From Corbicula japonica (taxonomy: Eukaryota > Mollusca > Bivalvia > Venerida > Cyrenidae): 64,000 nt of DNA. The notes below the pieces were generated by a model that saw only the letters and a list, made by a program, of their open reading frames with translations, had not been told where the DNA came from and did no database searches. A program made the translations under genes and the position numbers. This document shows positions 10,736 to 23,419 of this stretch, piece by piece. Location of the stretch: assembly GCA_038501625.1 (NCBI GenBank), contig JAZAYU010000001.1, positions 1,860,001-1,924,000 on the forward strand. The letters run 5' to 3'. Every line of letters begins with the position of its first letter. Positions within the stretch are counted from its first letter, which is position 1.

Positions 10736-12177
10736 TGCCATAATACGATTAATCTCAGTACTTGTTTTACGCGACCACTACATATCCCTAAGAAATTGCT
10801 GACGTGCTAAGCAAGGATTCCATTATTATTACTAATTTATTCGAGGTTTTGTGTAAAAGAACATTTCAAAGCAACATAAAACTATAAACAACAGTGAAGT
10901 TAAAGGTAATGTGAAATGTGTAAAGCAAAAATTAGTTTAATTGTTAAAGTTATTTGAAAGTTCGAAACGGTAATCGCTCAAAATTAATTGTCAATGAAGA
11001 GTGAAAAACTTTATTACCTGAAATTGCTTTGTTGATACTTATGTTATTACAAATTCTGTATTAACAGGACAAGCACTTCCAAAGTTACAAGCAACATTTA
11101 CTTTTAAAGCTAGTGGGAAAACTAGACGCCGCCGCCGTTGAAGTCGACGGAAATACGATGACTACGTATCTACCTGCTTTTGCCGGGGACACAATAAATT
11201 GAAACTTTTTATTTTTATTACCTTTTTTACGAAAACAATTTTATTGATTCATGATATATTGTATTGTATGATTGCCCGAAAATGTTGAATTTTTCAGAAA
11301 GCAGGCGATAAAGTGAACTTGTAATGATTATCAAGTCAAACTTGACCGTGTGTTTTTGTCATCTTGGGAGATGTATGGACTCCAGACTATTTTAATATTG
11401 ATAAAGTAATCCAGTCTCTATTGCCATCGTCACGTTTCGGTGTCAACCAACTTCTAATCGTTTCAGCTTTGAAATCAATACAAGGAGTGTTCTGACGTGA
11501 TTGCAATACTGACTCTTCAATGAATATCTGTTAAAGTCCCACGGTGATACGACATTTAAGAACACCAAGTCATCATTTATAATACAGAACGCAACATTGT
11601 TTTCTAATATGCTTTCACTACATTAACAGTGCTAGTTGAATAAAAATGATTAAATAATCACATGAAGCGAAAAGTTGCCAAATCTGCGTACAGATCAAGT
11701 TTATAAAACGTAACTGTAGGTAATGGTATTAAAATATATTGAAGCGTAAGACAATGAAAGGTTTCTCTAACATTTCTATCTGTCTGCATATCAGTTGAAC
11801 GATAATCTCTACGAATAATAATACATAACAACAGAAATCTAAAGTTAGTGTGCATCTTCATTAATGTGTCAAAACGCTGAAATAACAAATGCAAGTTATA
11901 TTCAGAGACGACCAGCAAGCACATGATTTTACCGCATAGACCAAACAATATTTCGTATCGCTTTGAAAGAATAAGAACGAGGCTCAGCTTGCTGTACCTA
12001 TGCAGCAAGAAAACTTGTGAGCTGTCATATAAAATTAGAAAATACACCTGTAAATGTGCCAAAGGTTCATCCCATTACATTTCTAGCAAATAGTTTCCAG
12101 TATTTACATCAGTTTTAATAGTATGTTGGTTATAAAAGCGTGTTTCCTAATATCAGTTGAGACAAGCGTAGTATTTC
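10736..12177. other. AT-rich spacer, one unsupported ORF
   Basis: A 134-codon minus-strand frame at 11,658-12,062 has no recognisable domain and a hydrophobic, low-quality composition. I see no splice context around it and do not call it. No known repeat family is present. Confidence 0.4.
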
Positions 12178-13500
12178 TTTAGTTTATTAGTTTATTCGTA
12201 CACTCAATACATTTTACATTGTACACATGAGGAGGAAAAACAATAATACAGATACATGAACGAGGCTCTGTTACAACATACAATAAAAGCGGGAAGAGCT
12301 GCCCGTAGCACTTGTATGGTTAGCACTATTTAATACACAAATAAAGTGGTTTTTATATACATTTGTTAACAAATAAAGATAAATAGTATCACTTGAATAG
12401 TTGTAGTATCGATTTAGTAAAAATACAAAATTTTCTATATTCTGATTTATTTTTTGTGTAAATATTCATCAGAGAGTCAAAATGAATTATGTTAGGCGAT
12501 CTATAATAATAAAGCGGTTTTATATATCGTTGTCTTAGTTGGCTTAATGCATTACATTCTAATAAATAATGAAATTCATCGCCTATACCGATATGGCATA
12601 ATGTGCAGCGTCTGTCTTCAAGCGGTATACCGATCCAGGAGCCGGTCTCGATTGGTAATTTGTGATTTTTTGTTCTGAATTTGATAACATGTTTTAAGTA
12701 TCTGTAATCCGTTTCAATTAGATATTTTTCAAAACCGAAATTATGTTTAAACAGTTTGTAACTTCTACATTTACTCTGATTTTCAATGTTAGAATACCAT
12801 TCGTTAATAAAAATGTCCGACAACTTTTGTTTAATGGTTAATGTTAACCACTTGCTATTATTAAACTCGTGTGATTCCCAAATATTCATGAGTCCGCATT
12901 CAACGAAAATATTTTTCACGTGTTCTATCCAAAGAAATTTATGATTATTTAGATATTTGAAATTACTCAGTATTATAGAGTATATTTCTGAAGACAATTT
13001 TCTTTCATTTACAAGTTTGCACCAAAATGAGATCATTCGTTGTTTAATATCTATAGATAGAGGTTTGACACCGGTTTCACCATATACAATACTATTCGGT
13101 GTACAAAAGGTTCAATATCATTTCTTATAGCCAAAGCTATTCCGCCCGATTTTCGCTTCATATGTTCTTTTCTGTGTTTAAAATGTAATGTATAATTATC
13201 AAAGATAACGGTATCTAAACAGTCAAGTTTAGTTTCTTGAAAACCAATAATGCTGTAATTTTGTATAAGCGAATTTAACTCGGGGTAATTTTGTCTGGCG
13301 TTTAATCCGCATACGTTCAAAGAAAGAATAATCAAATTATTTCCCATAAGGTTCGAATATGACTTTAACCCTGATTCATCGTTATTTCTTGATAAATATG
13401 TCGGGTTTCCATTTTCGAAAATACTGTTTTGTTCAATATAAGATATATCGTCTGTTACAAACACACAGCTTTCAAACAAACTGTCATTTAAAGAAGGCAA
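12178..13500 (-). mobile_element. APE-type LINE with the reverse transcriptase deleted
   Basis: Reading on the minus strand, 13,500-13,088 encodes the N-terminus of an APE endonuclease: LSLNVCGLNAR, then QETKLD with its catalytic Glu, then SGGIALAIRND. From about 13,088 to 12,389 the frame shifts and encodes the usual LINE C-terminus: VYGETG near its start, RMISFWCKL, then a C-x2-C-x8-H-x4-C zinc motif (CTLC...HYLLEC). All of the reverse transcriptase is missing between them. The junction lies near 13,083-13,089 at a shared TGTAT. After the stop, about 210 bp of 3' tail follows. The family is that of the 49-50 kb copy. Inactive. Confidence 0.85.
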
Positions 13501-13509
13501 CCGTCCCTG

Positions 13510-16178
13510 TCTATCCTATTTCAGCTTTGGTAGAAGCAAGTGTGAACTCTTGGAAACGTTCGCATGCATTGTGTCAGTGACCGCAGAATTTGATTAATTA
13601 TGTATATAGATGTAGGAATATACCATTTAGGTAAGTCGCACTTTATCCTCACACAGCGATACTCTGTGATAGAAACGTACTTCCTTCGTATAACTGGCGC
13701 TCAATCTGTTCACACAAAAAGTTCCAAAACATCATTGTTACAAGTCAAAATGTTTCCTGCGGGAACAGATTGTAGAATTTTAATACTAATGACTTGAACG
13801 GACAGAAATGATAGATTTGGTAAAATAAGGAAGTTTTGATGTCACAAAAGTATTGTTATGCATCGAGTAGTAAAGCTATGGGGAAAAACTTTTGTAGGGG
13901 CACACAGGCTAACCTTAATACGCATTAGGTGTATCGGGCAGCGATACATTGAAAAGAACATTTTAGTGGGTTTTTATATTAGGCTTGAATTTTGTTTCTT
14001 TTGTATTTCAAGATCATTTCTACAGGGTTGCTGAAAGCAAATTGATGCCACTTAACCTGGTCACTGATTTATTGCCATGCATGTGTTTGAAATGCCTACT
14101 ATACTGAAATTTGTTCAACCTTCGAGTTGCATGAATGCTGCACAAGATTTGCCATATCCTTTCGTTCAGTACGATATTTACACATTCTAGCTGCTTTGAT
14201 TATTAAAAGTATAAGTTGTATCTCTTCTTTTGTTTATCACATACAGTGCATATCCACTTTTTATCTATGTCAGGTTTTATGATGAATATCGTGTTGAGCA
14301 ATTGACCTAGTTGATTACATGTAGAAGCTGGAGAGAAAATTTTTAAATATATACAGACAGCAAGTTTGACGTCATTCAACAACCTTTGCCTCTAGGTTTT
14401 GGTTGTTTATCTATTGATAACGACTGAGTAAGAGTCTCTTTTCGATTATTCTTTTCCTTTCAGTCAGAGACAATGTAAACTTCCGGTTGACATTGAAAAA
14501 AGGGTTATTGTGCAAAATTTTTTTTCAATACTAAATTCTTTTTAAGTTTAAGAAAATATAATACCGTGCAAACTTTTTTTTACATAATTCATTAAATTAA
14601 AAAACTTGGAATAAACCAATTAACCAATGATATACTTTTCACATGTTACGTGCTCCTCCATGTAGCAAAACAGGTCACGTGCTCCTCCATGCCTCAAAAA
14701 CTCGTTGCGTACCATTACCATGCGGGCTCCAGCCCGCAGGGAATTAGAGCACCGAACATTTACACCACTCAAAAGTTCTAAGTGCACACTTGATAAATGT
14801 TGATTTTTCAAACTTTTTGATTGAATCTTTCAAAACAGTGTAAATTACAATGAATAAGTATCAATATTGTATAAACGCTCACAAAGAAATTTTAATCTGC
14901 TTAACGCGATTAAAAATAATAGAAATTTTGCATACTCGTGCACAGAAAGCAATTCTCAAGTAAGCAATCATTGCATCCGCTATCATTTTTGATCATTTTC
15001 TCATCTTTGAATCATTAAAATTTGATTCAAGTTTAAAGGAAATGTTGATGTTTGCCAATCCATTGCACTGAAATAACTTCTTTTAGTTTTGTAATGGTCT
15101 GCTGGACACAATAAGCCAACAGACTCTTCTCTATTTCATCCATAACGTGTTCAACGAGAAAATGCCATATTCCTTACATTGTTTTGTGCCAAAAGTTTTG
15201 GAATGGTCGATCAGATTTAGACATTGCAATTCTCTATTAAATATGTGAAAACGCTTTTCCAAATAAAAAAAGTGTTCATTTTAATAAAATTGACTAGTCT
15301 TAAATCGACACGCTTTTTAATTTATTGACCAAATAAACTTCACTTTTGAATAATTCGAATTTGAAGTTTAATGAATTTCCGTTAATTTAATTTTATACTT
15401 TCGATAATTAAAATATTATCAAACAAATTTAATACCAATATTTTCGAGTTTATGTTCTTGTTCGTTAACATTTAATGACGTTATTGAGTAACGTCAGCGT
15501 TCAACGTAAGCAACATTATCAAGCTTAAAATAATATCATTTGATTATAATGATTAAATATGCAAACATACGGTATTTCTTTTGCATTTACGAATAACATG
15601 AAGATGTTTTTATAACAAATTTAAAGTTGAGCCAGTTACGAGCATTTTGACGGCACGTTCGTGATCTTTAGTCGTCAAAATTTCATCATTATAATTTTGG
15701 TGTTTATTTCCGATTGTCCGGTGTCGGTGAACATGTATAAAACAAAATCGATTATAAAAATTATCAATTTCGAAGTACGCACGGGATTACGAATAAATGG
15801 CGAATCCGACGTGGATAACGGAATACATAAAAATATGCACGGTTTTCAAATACATGTAATTATTATTTTTGTGCACATTTAACATATTATCAAACTTTCT
15901 TTAAATAAGAATAAGTTCACTTTAAGATATTAAAAGTTTAAAAGTGTGCACTGAGAACTTTTGACAAGTGTATATATTTTATACATCTAAAATGTTCTGT
16001 TCTAACAGCGTAGAATCAAACAAACCTGAAAGTGGAGTAGTAAGATGAGAATCTACGCGGTTTGAAATCCGTATTTCAGTCAAACTATTCAACTTTTAAG
16101 CTTATATAAAATATACAATCATTTTGTATATTTTATCAATTTTACCCTTAAAACCTCCAAAAAATAAAATTCTATTAA
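13510..16178. other. AT-rich spacer with small repeats, no gene seen
   Basis: Holds a short direct repeat CACGTGCTCCTCCATG (about 14,645 and 14,678) and a palindrome GCGGGCTCCAGCCCGC near 14,727. A 73-codon frame at 15,661-15,882 is unsupported. No dispersed-family copies were seen. Confidence 0.45.
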
Positions 16179-16179
16179 A

Positions 16180-16478
16180 ATGTATATTCTCAAATCCCCT
16201 TAAAAATTCCATTCTGTTTTGTTCCTCCGATTGTTTTCTCGTTTAGGGTAAACCCATTCTTTCATCTCTGGACCATACGCCGCTGATCATGAAATGGTGT
16301 TCATCTAAAATGCCGCATTAAAGGTTACCTGTTCACCGTCATAAGCATACCATCGTTTGGGATGGATTGGAATTGTACTGTTTATTGGTGTAAACATTGA
16401 GTTGCGTTCAACCCGGGGGCTAGGCTGCGTTGGCACTTATATGCATTTCTATTACTGCCCATGAACAGGTTGCAAAAG
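16180..16478 (-). repeat. R3 dispersed repeat, truncated reverse copy
   Basis: Matches the middle and left parts of R3: the GTTTTCTCGTTTAGG block, GGACCATACGCCGCTGA, ATCGTTTGGGATGGAT, GTACTGTTTATTGGTGTAAA and ATTACTGCCCATGAACAGG. It ends where a half-copy of the R2 hairpin begins, so one insertion or deletion removed the R3 terminus. Confidence 0.8.
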
Positions 16479-16486
16479 TTTCAGAG

Positions 16487-16560
16487 GTCGCCAGTCGCCA
16501 TTTCAGCCAATCAGATGCTTGAGATTTGAGACTGGTTTCCAATCTCAGCCTTATAACCTT
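16487..16560 (+). mobile_element. R2 foldback element, right half only
   Basis: Contains the central GTCGCCATTTCAGCC, then AATCAGATGCTTGAGATTTG and GACTGGTTTCC, and ends CTTATAACCTT. It lacks the left arm found in full copies at 27.3 and 57.2 kb. It abuts an R3 copy. Confidence 0.85.
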
Positions 16561-16561
16561 C

Positions 16562-17455
16562 AGCCCTAGAATTTAGCTTTGTCTCAATGCGGTAGCCTAT
16601 AATTAGTAAGTTCTACGACACTTTACGGAGCCATATTGATATTTCGATAATTAATTTGAAAAGACGTAGGCTAGATAATACACATTTTCATATCATACAT
16701 CATTAAAGGAAACATTTTTTTAAAATTTAGAATGAATTATTTTGCGACACCACCATCAAGATTACTTAAATGAAATTATTTAACAGACACCATATTGAAT
16801 GCAAGATACTAAAATGCTGACTGGTTTAACATACATACTACATACAGATAGTTAACGGTACTAGCGAATTGTTTCTGCTATTTCACTCTGAGGGTCATAT
16901 TTCCTCAACTTATGATTAAGCGCCTAATACTTAAAATAGTTCCTTGTAGTCTATTTAAGAAACTCTCATGCTCTCATGGGTTGACATAAATTGAGATTTA
17001 ATTATGTCAATAGTATGGCGATGAGTTTAACACGAAAAGTATTAAAGTGCTCTACTCTATTACTCAGATACTTTCTTAGTACTTCAAGTTTTGTCTGCCT
17101 TTCTTTCTCTTTCTGCCATCTAAAATGCAGTCCTTTACATAATAATTATACAATAAAGTTCATGCAGTTATTATAGGTATAATATGTTTCATATGAAGAA
17201 ATGTTGACATGAAAAAACAACAAAAAAAACAACAAAGCAATGAGAGCATACAAGACGCAGCGGTCAAAGCTACAGAAGATTTTGGACGTTGCTCAATTCG
17301 AAATATAATATTGAATGACAACCTTTATTTATGAATATTTCTAGAATAGTTCGTACTTTAATATTGTCACCAGATGTTACATATTAGATGTTTTTCATCA
17401 ACAACGATGAATGGTTTGGAATCAAAATTAATTCATTTCTCTAGGATGAGTAAAC
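16562..17455. other. AT-rich spacer, no gene seen
   Basis: No coding signal or repeat-family membership was seen. Confidence 0.4.
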
Positions 17456-17457
17456 GT

Positions 17458-17600
17458 TGTGAAATATGCATATCAGGATTGGCCACACCCAGAAATCGCA
17501 GCCAAACATTAGTTAGGAAAAGAGGGCATGTGTTTGTAAGAAGATCAATTTTAAATGAGACATCACATACAATTTACGAAAAATAGAACCTTTGGGGTGG
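17458..17600 (+). repeat. R1 dispersed repeat, forward copy (subtype b)
   Basis: Starts GAAATATGCATATCAGGA and GGCCACACCCAGAAA, then diverges from the GA-rich subtype with TTAGTTAGGAAAAGAGGGCA and ends near ACCTTTGGGG. It faces a reverse copy that starts within a few bases, forming an inverted pair. Confidence 0.75.
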
Positions 17601-17773
17601 CAATTTGTTCCTAGGCGGTAACCCCAAGTGTTCTCTTTTGTGTTTAACTTAATTTTTTGTGGCGTCTTATTTGAATTGACATATAACAAACATGCTCTCT
17701 CTTCCTCTCTTCTTTTTCGCTGCCTGGGGGCTGTGTTTTGTGAGTGTGGCGATTCTTGTTATGCATATTTCGC
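17598..17773 (-). repeat. R1 dispersed repeat, reverse copy (subtype a)
   Basis: In reverse complement it reads CGAAATATGCATAACAAG, CGCCACACTCACAAAACAC, CCCCCAGGCAGC, a GA-rich stretch, the GACGCCACAAA block and GGGGTTACCGCC. This is the subtype with the GA-rich block, as at 25.5 and 45.8 kb. Confidence 0.75.
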
Positions 17774-17889
17774 TTTTTAATTTAGTGTAGTCATCAATCA
17801 CCTTTAGAATATCTTCCCTGCATTTTAATATGTCATTTACCTTGATTATGATATTCGTGGTTAATAGCTTATGATCTAAATGACCGTAA

Positions 17890-18075
17890 ATGACCGTTCC
17901 CAGGCGAATACCCCAAAGGTTCCAAAGGTTTTCGTTAATTGTTAGTGGTGTCTCATTTGAAATTGATCTTACAAACACATGGCTGTTTTTCCTCACTAAT
18001 TTTTGGCTGCGTGTGGAGCAGACTCTGTGTTTTCTAGGTTTGGCCATTCCTGAAATGCATATTTCACATTGTTTC
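17890..18075 (-). repeat. R1 dispersed repeat, reverse copy (subtype b)
   Basis: Reverse complement begins with GTGAAATATGCATTTCAGG, then AATGGCCAAACCTAGAAAAC, and continues with the ATTAGTGAGGAAAAACAGCC variant shared with the 17.46-kb copy. With the two preceding copies it makes a three-copy cluster. The 139-codon frame across this cluster is an artefact. Confidence 0.7.
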
Positions 18076-18447
18076 ATATTGTTCAATAATTTTGCATACT
18101 TTCACTCATTTTAGAAAAAAATGAATATAGTACCATACATTGTTGTTCATGAAGATGGTATAAGCATCACCAGGTTTTTTTAGAACGTTCAAGTTTCCTT
18201 GGTGATTTAACTTTGAAATTATCTGCATCACAGAAAACAGACAGATAATCTGCAATGTGAACCTCTTATATTGATTAAGCAATCATAACCGATTCTGATA
18301 ATGGACAAGCGTTATATCAATAAAAGTACGATGACCGAAATGATAATATCGAGATGAGGAAAAAACACAGCATAACTGAAAGAATTTGTAGACAGGTTAC
18401 ATAAATTTGCGGATTAAGATCTGACATACTTGACTATTTCAAAAGGG

Positions 18448-18505
18448 AAAGACCACAAACAATTTATGAAAATGAGCACCCAAGGGGTTACCGCCTTGTT
18501 ATATT
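18448..18505 (+). repeat. R1 fragment
   Basis: Short piece with CCACAAACAATTTATGAAAA and GGGGTTACCGCCTT, the R1 segment just before its conserved 3' half. Confidence 0.6.
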
Positions 18506-19335
18506 TTTAATATATACGATAGGTTGACACAAATAAGCCTTCGGATCCCGGCTCAGATTCTACAGTTTTAGCCATTCAGTAATACAGTATAAGGATTTTA
18601 GCATCTGGCAAACACTGTGCGTCTCATTCAAACCGTGTACGCCCGAAAGTATTCAAACCCCATCGAGTCATGGTGCCTATCTAAATATTTAAAGCAGAAT
18701 GTCAAAGGCATCGCACGGTTTGCACATAAATGCGTATCTGAGACAAAACCATACGATGTTTGCAATATCTTGACCAGAGAAACCAGTAGGATATCCAATA
18801 GGATAATGTATTAATGGGTAAATATCACGTCTCGGATCACTGCCGCAAAATGTTATGGGAAGTATGTTAACGCTGGTCAGCAAACTGAGTTGACTAGCAG
18901 TCAGTGCAAAGATTCACATTGGAAAACCAAGATATTGAGCTTTTGTGTCAATGTTGATGTGTTAATTAATCTAGACCAAGCAACCATTAAAACCAGTTAC
19001 ATAATGTTTTATAGATAACCTATATGCCCTCATTTTGTTGACAAGTAGAAATTTAAATTCCCTCTATACCCTGTTAATAGTTATCATAGTGTAATCATGC
19101 ACGTAAAATATCAGAACACTAAAAAATTCAGATAACGATGTCGTTTATGCCAGATATAGAATTTATTTCGTCTTTTCACTTTAATTTTGAAAAACACCGT
19201 AATCACTCAATGTCACGAAGTGGGATTCACAAGAAATTCTAAACTATGATTAATAAGCAATAAAATTCAAATACTTCTCTCTATTTATTTGTTCATATTG
19301 TCCTCATGGGCTTGTAAGCCTTCTGGAAATAAATC
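18506..19335. other. AT-rich spacer, no gene seen
   Basis: Only chance-length frames on both strands at 18.6-18.9 kb. Confidence 0.4.
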
Positions 19336-19337
19336 TT

Positions 19338-19420
19338 GTCTGTCTGTGTGTCTGTGTGTGTGTGTGTGCGTGTGTCTGTGTGTGTGTGTGTGTCTGTCTG
19401 TCTGTCTATCTGTCTGTCTC
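19338..19420 (+). repeat. (TG)n/(TCTG)n microsatellite
   Basis: Compound TGTCTG, TGTGTG and CTGTCTGT repeats. A 78-codon frame that includes it is a by-product. Confidence 0.9.
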
Positions 19421-21106
19421 AAATGTGTTTGCTGTCATATCAAATTAACGTTATCGCGGACCTTTTAATAAAACATTTGAATGCTTTGAAATTAACTGAT
19501 TCGTTTAGCTGCTTATACAGCTGTCAAATACATGTAACTTCAAATCATTACCATTTACAAAATACAAAATAAAATATTTTTGGATCTCTAGGCAACAACA
19601 TTAGGCGAAAAGGTCACATCTTCAATAGCATCATTTCTGTTGTAAATGTCAAAGTCCTAGCCTAGTTGTAGACTTAATACCAATGTAATAATATTATTAG
19701 TGGCTGTAATATTCCATTAAGCTGTTGCTGATTGCCACAGGCAATTGTGTATTAATTGCTGAAGAGAAATTATTATTGTGTGTTTCACTCAGCTGTAAAG
19801 CAAATTATATATTTCAGGATTGGGTCGATAGTTCATTACGTTAATCACGATAAATAAAACATATTTGCGTAGTTTCAAATGAGTAAAGTGTTAAGGAAAC
19901 CAGCTTCAAGACATACTTTCATTGCAGTAGAGTGCAAAATATAAATACTATGAATATAAATCAAAGTTATTTGATGCAAAGCGCCGTTTTTTAGGTTAAA
20001 ACTCACATAGTTTCGCTTGTATTTTCTCCGTTATGATTTATCCACAGTTGATTGTTTTGAATGCAAATGTTAAATATTACTCTGCCGAACGCTTTGTAAA
20101 TTTATTGAAAATTAAATAAGTTCGTAGTTTGCAATAAAGTTGCACGATTAACGGTCAGCCATATTAAAAATATGTAAGACTCATCATATGTGCTTTCTAA
20201 GCTGTACGACGCTAATAAAAATATATTCACACATGTCAGAAACCCTGGACATTTATGTGCGAAATACACATTTTCTGTGACAGTTAACGCCGTAACTCCA
20301 TAATCACCAAGGTGTGTTACCATGACGACAGAGTGGGTAAATCCTGCAAAATATTATCATATGAGAATTTTTACAAATTTATAAATTAGTTAATAGTTCG
20401 AAAGCCGTTCATCGGAAATTATTGTCAGAAATGAATGACCAGTATGCGGGCGTTTGTGATAAAAATTAATTCATTAATGTTTCGTAGATTGATAATTAGG
20501 GAGAAAATATAAGCGAACCTCAATGTCAGTTTTAATGCGAAAATGGCGCATTACATCAGATACGTCGCATAAATTATAACAATAAAAAACAACATTTTAC
20601 CACAACTGCAATTGCACAACTGCAATTTAAAAAAAAATTCTTTCAGCTTAGAGGCGATAATAATGTCGCTAAACAGCGTTGAAATTGCATTTTGGTGCAT
20701 TACTGTAGTCGAATTTCTTTGAAACAGTTTGACCTTTTGAAAAAGTCAAGTTGAACATTTATTAATGATCAAATTCCACACATATTCAAAAGTTAGCAAA
20801 TTGTCGCTTTCACTCTAATTACTAGCGTCCTGATATTGTAAACGGTGTCGTTCATCAGAAGCGGGGGTACGGAACGGTGTGCGGTATAGGCCGGACTTAT
20901 TTAACCTGTAAACTTGTGCGATGTATGGAAGATGCACTCAGATGAGATGAGTTCAAAGCAACATTTCCCTGAACTATACAAGTTTATAAAAACACTCAAT
21001 CAACTAAACCAATAATTATTTTTTTATTTTCTTTTAATGTGGAATTAAAGTACTCTTACACTCTTTAAATTTAACATAAAAAGACAGAGCACTCTCATTT
21101 CTTTTT
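19421..21106. other. AT-rich spacer, no gene seen
   Basis: No exon-like or repeat-family sequence was recognised. Confidence 0.4.
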
Positions 21107-21107
21107 A

Positions 21108-21238
21108 TGCTTGGAAACCAGTGTCAAATCTCGAGCATCTGATTGGCTGAAATGGTGACCAGTCGCCATTAGCCAATCAGATGCTTGAGATTTGAGACTG
21201 GTTTCCATGCTCAATTTTATAACCTTGGGCACAGATTA
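21108..21238. mobile_element. R2 foldback (hairpin) element
   Basis: Left arm GCTTGGAAACCAGTGTCAAA through TCTGATTGGCTGAAATGG and right arm GCCAATCAGATGCTTGAGAT through CTGGTTTCCATGCTC are complementary around GACCAGTCGCCAT. The outer ~15 bp of the left arm (AAGGTTATAAAACTG) is lost. No coding capacity; MITE-like. Confidence 0.9.
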
Positions 21239-23305
21239 CTAATTTTCCAGTATAAAAAATATCACCATACTTAAAATTAAGGATTTAATAAATAAATTGT
21301 ATTAAAAGGCACAATTTTACTATCTATACGATTGTACATGTAGGAAAAATATTCATTATATTTCTTAAGCAAATGTTTAAATTTATCGTGCATAAAAACA
21401 ACATGAAATCAAGGAACACGTGCTTATGAGACGTTATCGGAAATTGCACAGTAATGAAGGCATAAGAATTAACGAACATGCTAAAGAATTTTTATTTTGT
21501 CAATCAAGAACAATTAGTGTTTAGAAATGTTTAGCTGAGAGTAGTTTTAGCTATTAAATAAGGATGTCAAACACTAAAGAAAACGTTTCAGTGAACTTGC
21601 AGAGTTTCAAAGAATTTTCATAATCTGATTTCCCTACTATTACAGTTGTTTAAAGATCTAAGGCAAATTGGATGCTAACCGGAAAATCAGAACAAAAACG
21701 TAAATCCTTTTATTATAAACACACGAAATTATGTATATTTAATAATATGTAATTTTCTTTATTCTCATTACAGTTGTACTCCTATGACTGTTGAACACAG
21801 ATTTACATAATCTCATATATAAGCAAAGATTTTAATTTCATATAAAGATTTTTTTCAAAGAGGATAACTTCTGAAAATTACTGCGTAATTGACAAGTATT
21901 TTTATTTATAATTTTCCTGTTTTTCTAAATAACATTTTATTTTGTTTGTTTGTTTTATGAATATATTGCACATACGAGAAAAGTTCAACTTTGGTACAGA
22001 AAATATATTAGCGGAAAACTAATCACCTAGCTCATATGTTACAAATTAGATGAAATTTGTTGCAAATTGAGTATATCAGACCTCTGCACTTTATATTATT
22101 TGTTGAACTAATGAATTCATAATTTATAATCTACACATCGCAGTAATGTTAAGTTTCTAGTCTACATTCTACCTGATGATTCACATTTTTCTTCACTTTG
22201 AAATAAATAAGTATACCTTGAAAAGTTTTGATATTTTCGAGTTGTAGCGCAGAAAACAATAACACGGGTATTAGAACTATGTGGATTAGATTTTAAGTAT
22301 ATACTTATTTTACACGGTTACCTAGATCGCAAATTAAATGTTTTGCTCACAAATATTAGAAAACATTAACAAAAATGTTTCTAGTTACTACATCTCTAAA
22401 AACCATTTGCAGAAAGCACACAACATCATTACAAACAACTAAAGAAAAGAGAATCTACAAGGTTTTTGACCTAGTATTGTCTGATTCCTCGGACATTTAC
22501 ATCTGAGTAATAGAATTTATATCACATTTGTCACGATTTTTTTCTCTCAACAACAAACGAATACAAGTGGCACTGTTTCGTACGCTAGCGCAAATCATTT
22601 TTTAATCTGCTTTTCATACACACGGAAATTAAGTGTCAATTGGTATATTCCTCTACATAGATGTTTATGCTCATTAACAATCGTAGACTTGTACTCTCCA
22701 TATAAATAGTGGCAAATATAATACATGACTCATAACTACATTTTTGTATTGTTGGTCATGGATTGTATTAGAAATTAAGTAATTTATTCCCATGAATATA
22801 TTGAGTAAATAGATACTATATAGAAATCGAGATATTGAGTATCGAACTTAGACACTCGTTCCTAATAAAAGAATGTTGATTTAAAATTATAAACCCAGCT
22901 AAACTTGAATATTTTAAATGAGGTTTTACTCTTATTTACTTGATCTTACGTTATTTGTCATCCAGGTACTGGTGATCGTACCGGAAGCTGAGAAATATGG
23001 TCCTGAATAGCAGTCTTGTCCGGTATGGTTTTCCATATTATTTTTTTAAATGAATGAAATCCAAAAATGCTAAATTTCAACACAGTACTCTACCTGCATA
23101 AATTTGGTCCCGATGGACATTGGAAATATGCAAATATTGAAAACGAATTTTGGAATTTGAGCCAATACTGCCGGCAGAATCATGTGTTGAAAATTGATAT
23201 GTAAATTTCTAATCTTCAAACCGGACAAGACGTTTGTCCATTTTAAATATAAAATTAAAATCAATTGGAATTAAATAAAATAAGAATTACACCTGAGTAG
23301 AACGT
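21239..23305. other. AT-rich spacer, no gene seen
   Basis: No family members were seen. A short inverted repeat around GTCTTGTCCGGT (23.00 and 23.22 kb) lies near the right end. If the exon at 23.3 kb is a first exon, this stretch would be its downstream intron. Confidence 0.4.
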
Positions 23306-23307
23306 AC

Positions 23308-23416
23308 CTCCATAATATAGCATATGCTGTATTTCCTTTGATATACGTTTGGTACGAACTTTCAGTTTCGAAATTTCTCCAATCGAAAACAGTGGTTCGC
23401 ATCCTTCAGTTGACAT
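23308..23416 (-). CDS. First coding exon, tandem GEISKLKV family (copy G)
   Basis: 109 nt read on the minus strand: ATG start, 36 codons plus one base, then donor GTACG. The peptide begins MSTEGCEPLFS and continues GEISKLKVRTKRISKEIQHM. It aligns end to end with the 44.7-kb copy. Within the core I count about seven silent against three replacement codon differences between these two, which suggests protein-level constraint. The product is unrecognised. The short basic helix-like exon could be an N-terminus of a cytosolic protein; that is a guess. Further exons were not found. Confidence 0.6.
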
Positions 23417-23419
23417 CAC

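Noticed and set aside
11658..12062. 134-codon minus-strand frame
   Set aside because: No motif, no splice context and odd hydrophobic composition. This length can arise by chance in 64 kb.
17667..18086. 139-codon minus-strand frame
   Set aside because: It runs across two R1 copies and the spacer between them; no independent coding evidence.
19336..19572. Val/Ser/Cys-rich 78-codon frame
   Set aside because: Translation of a (TG)n/(TCTG)n microsatellite.
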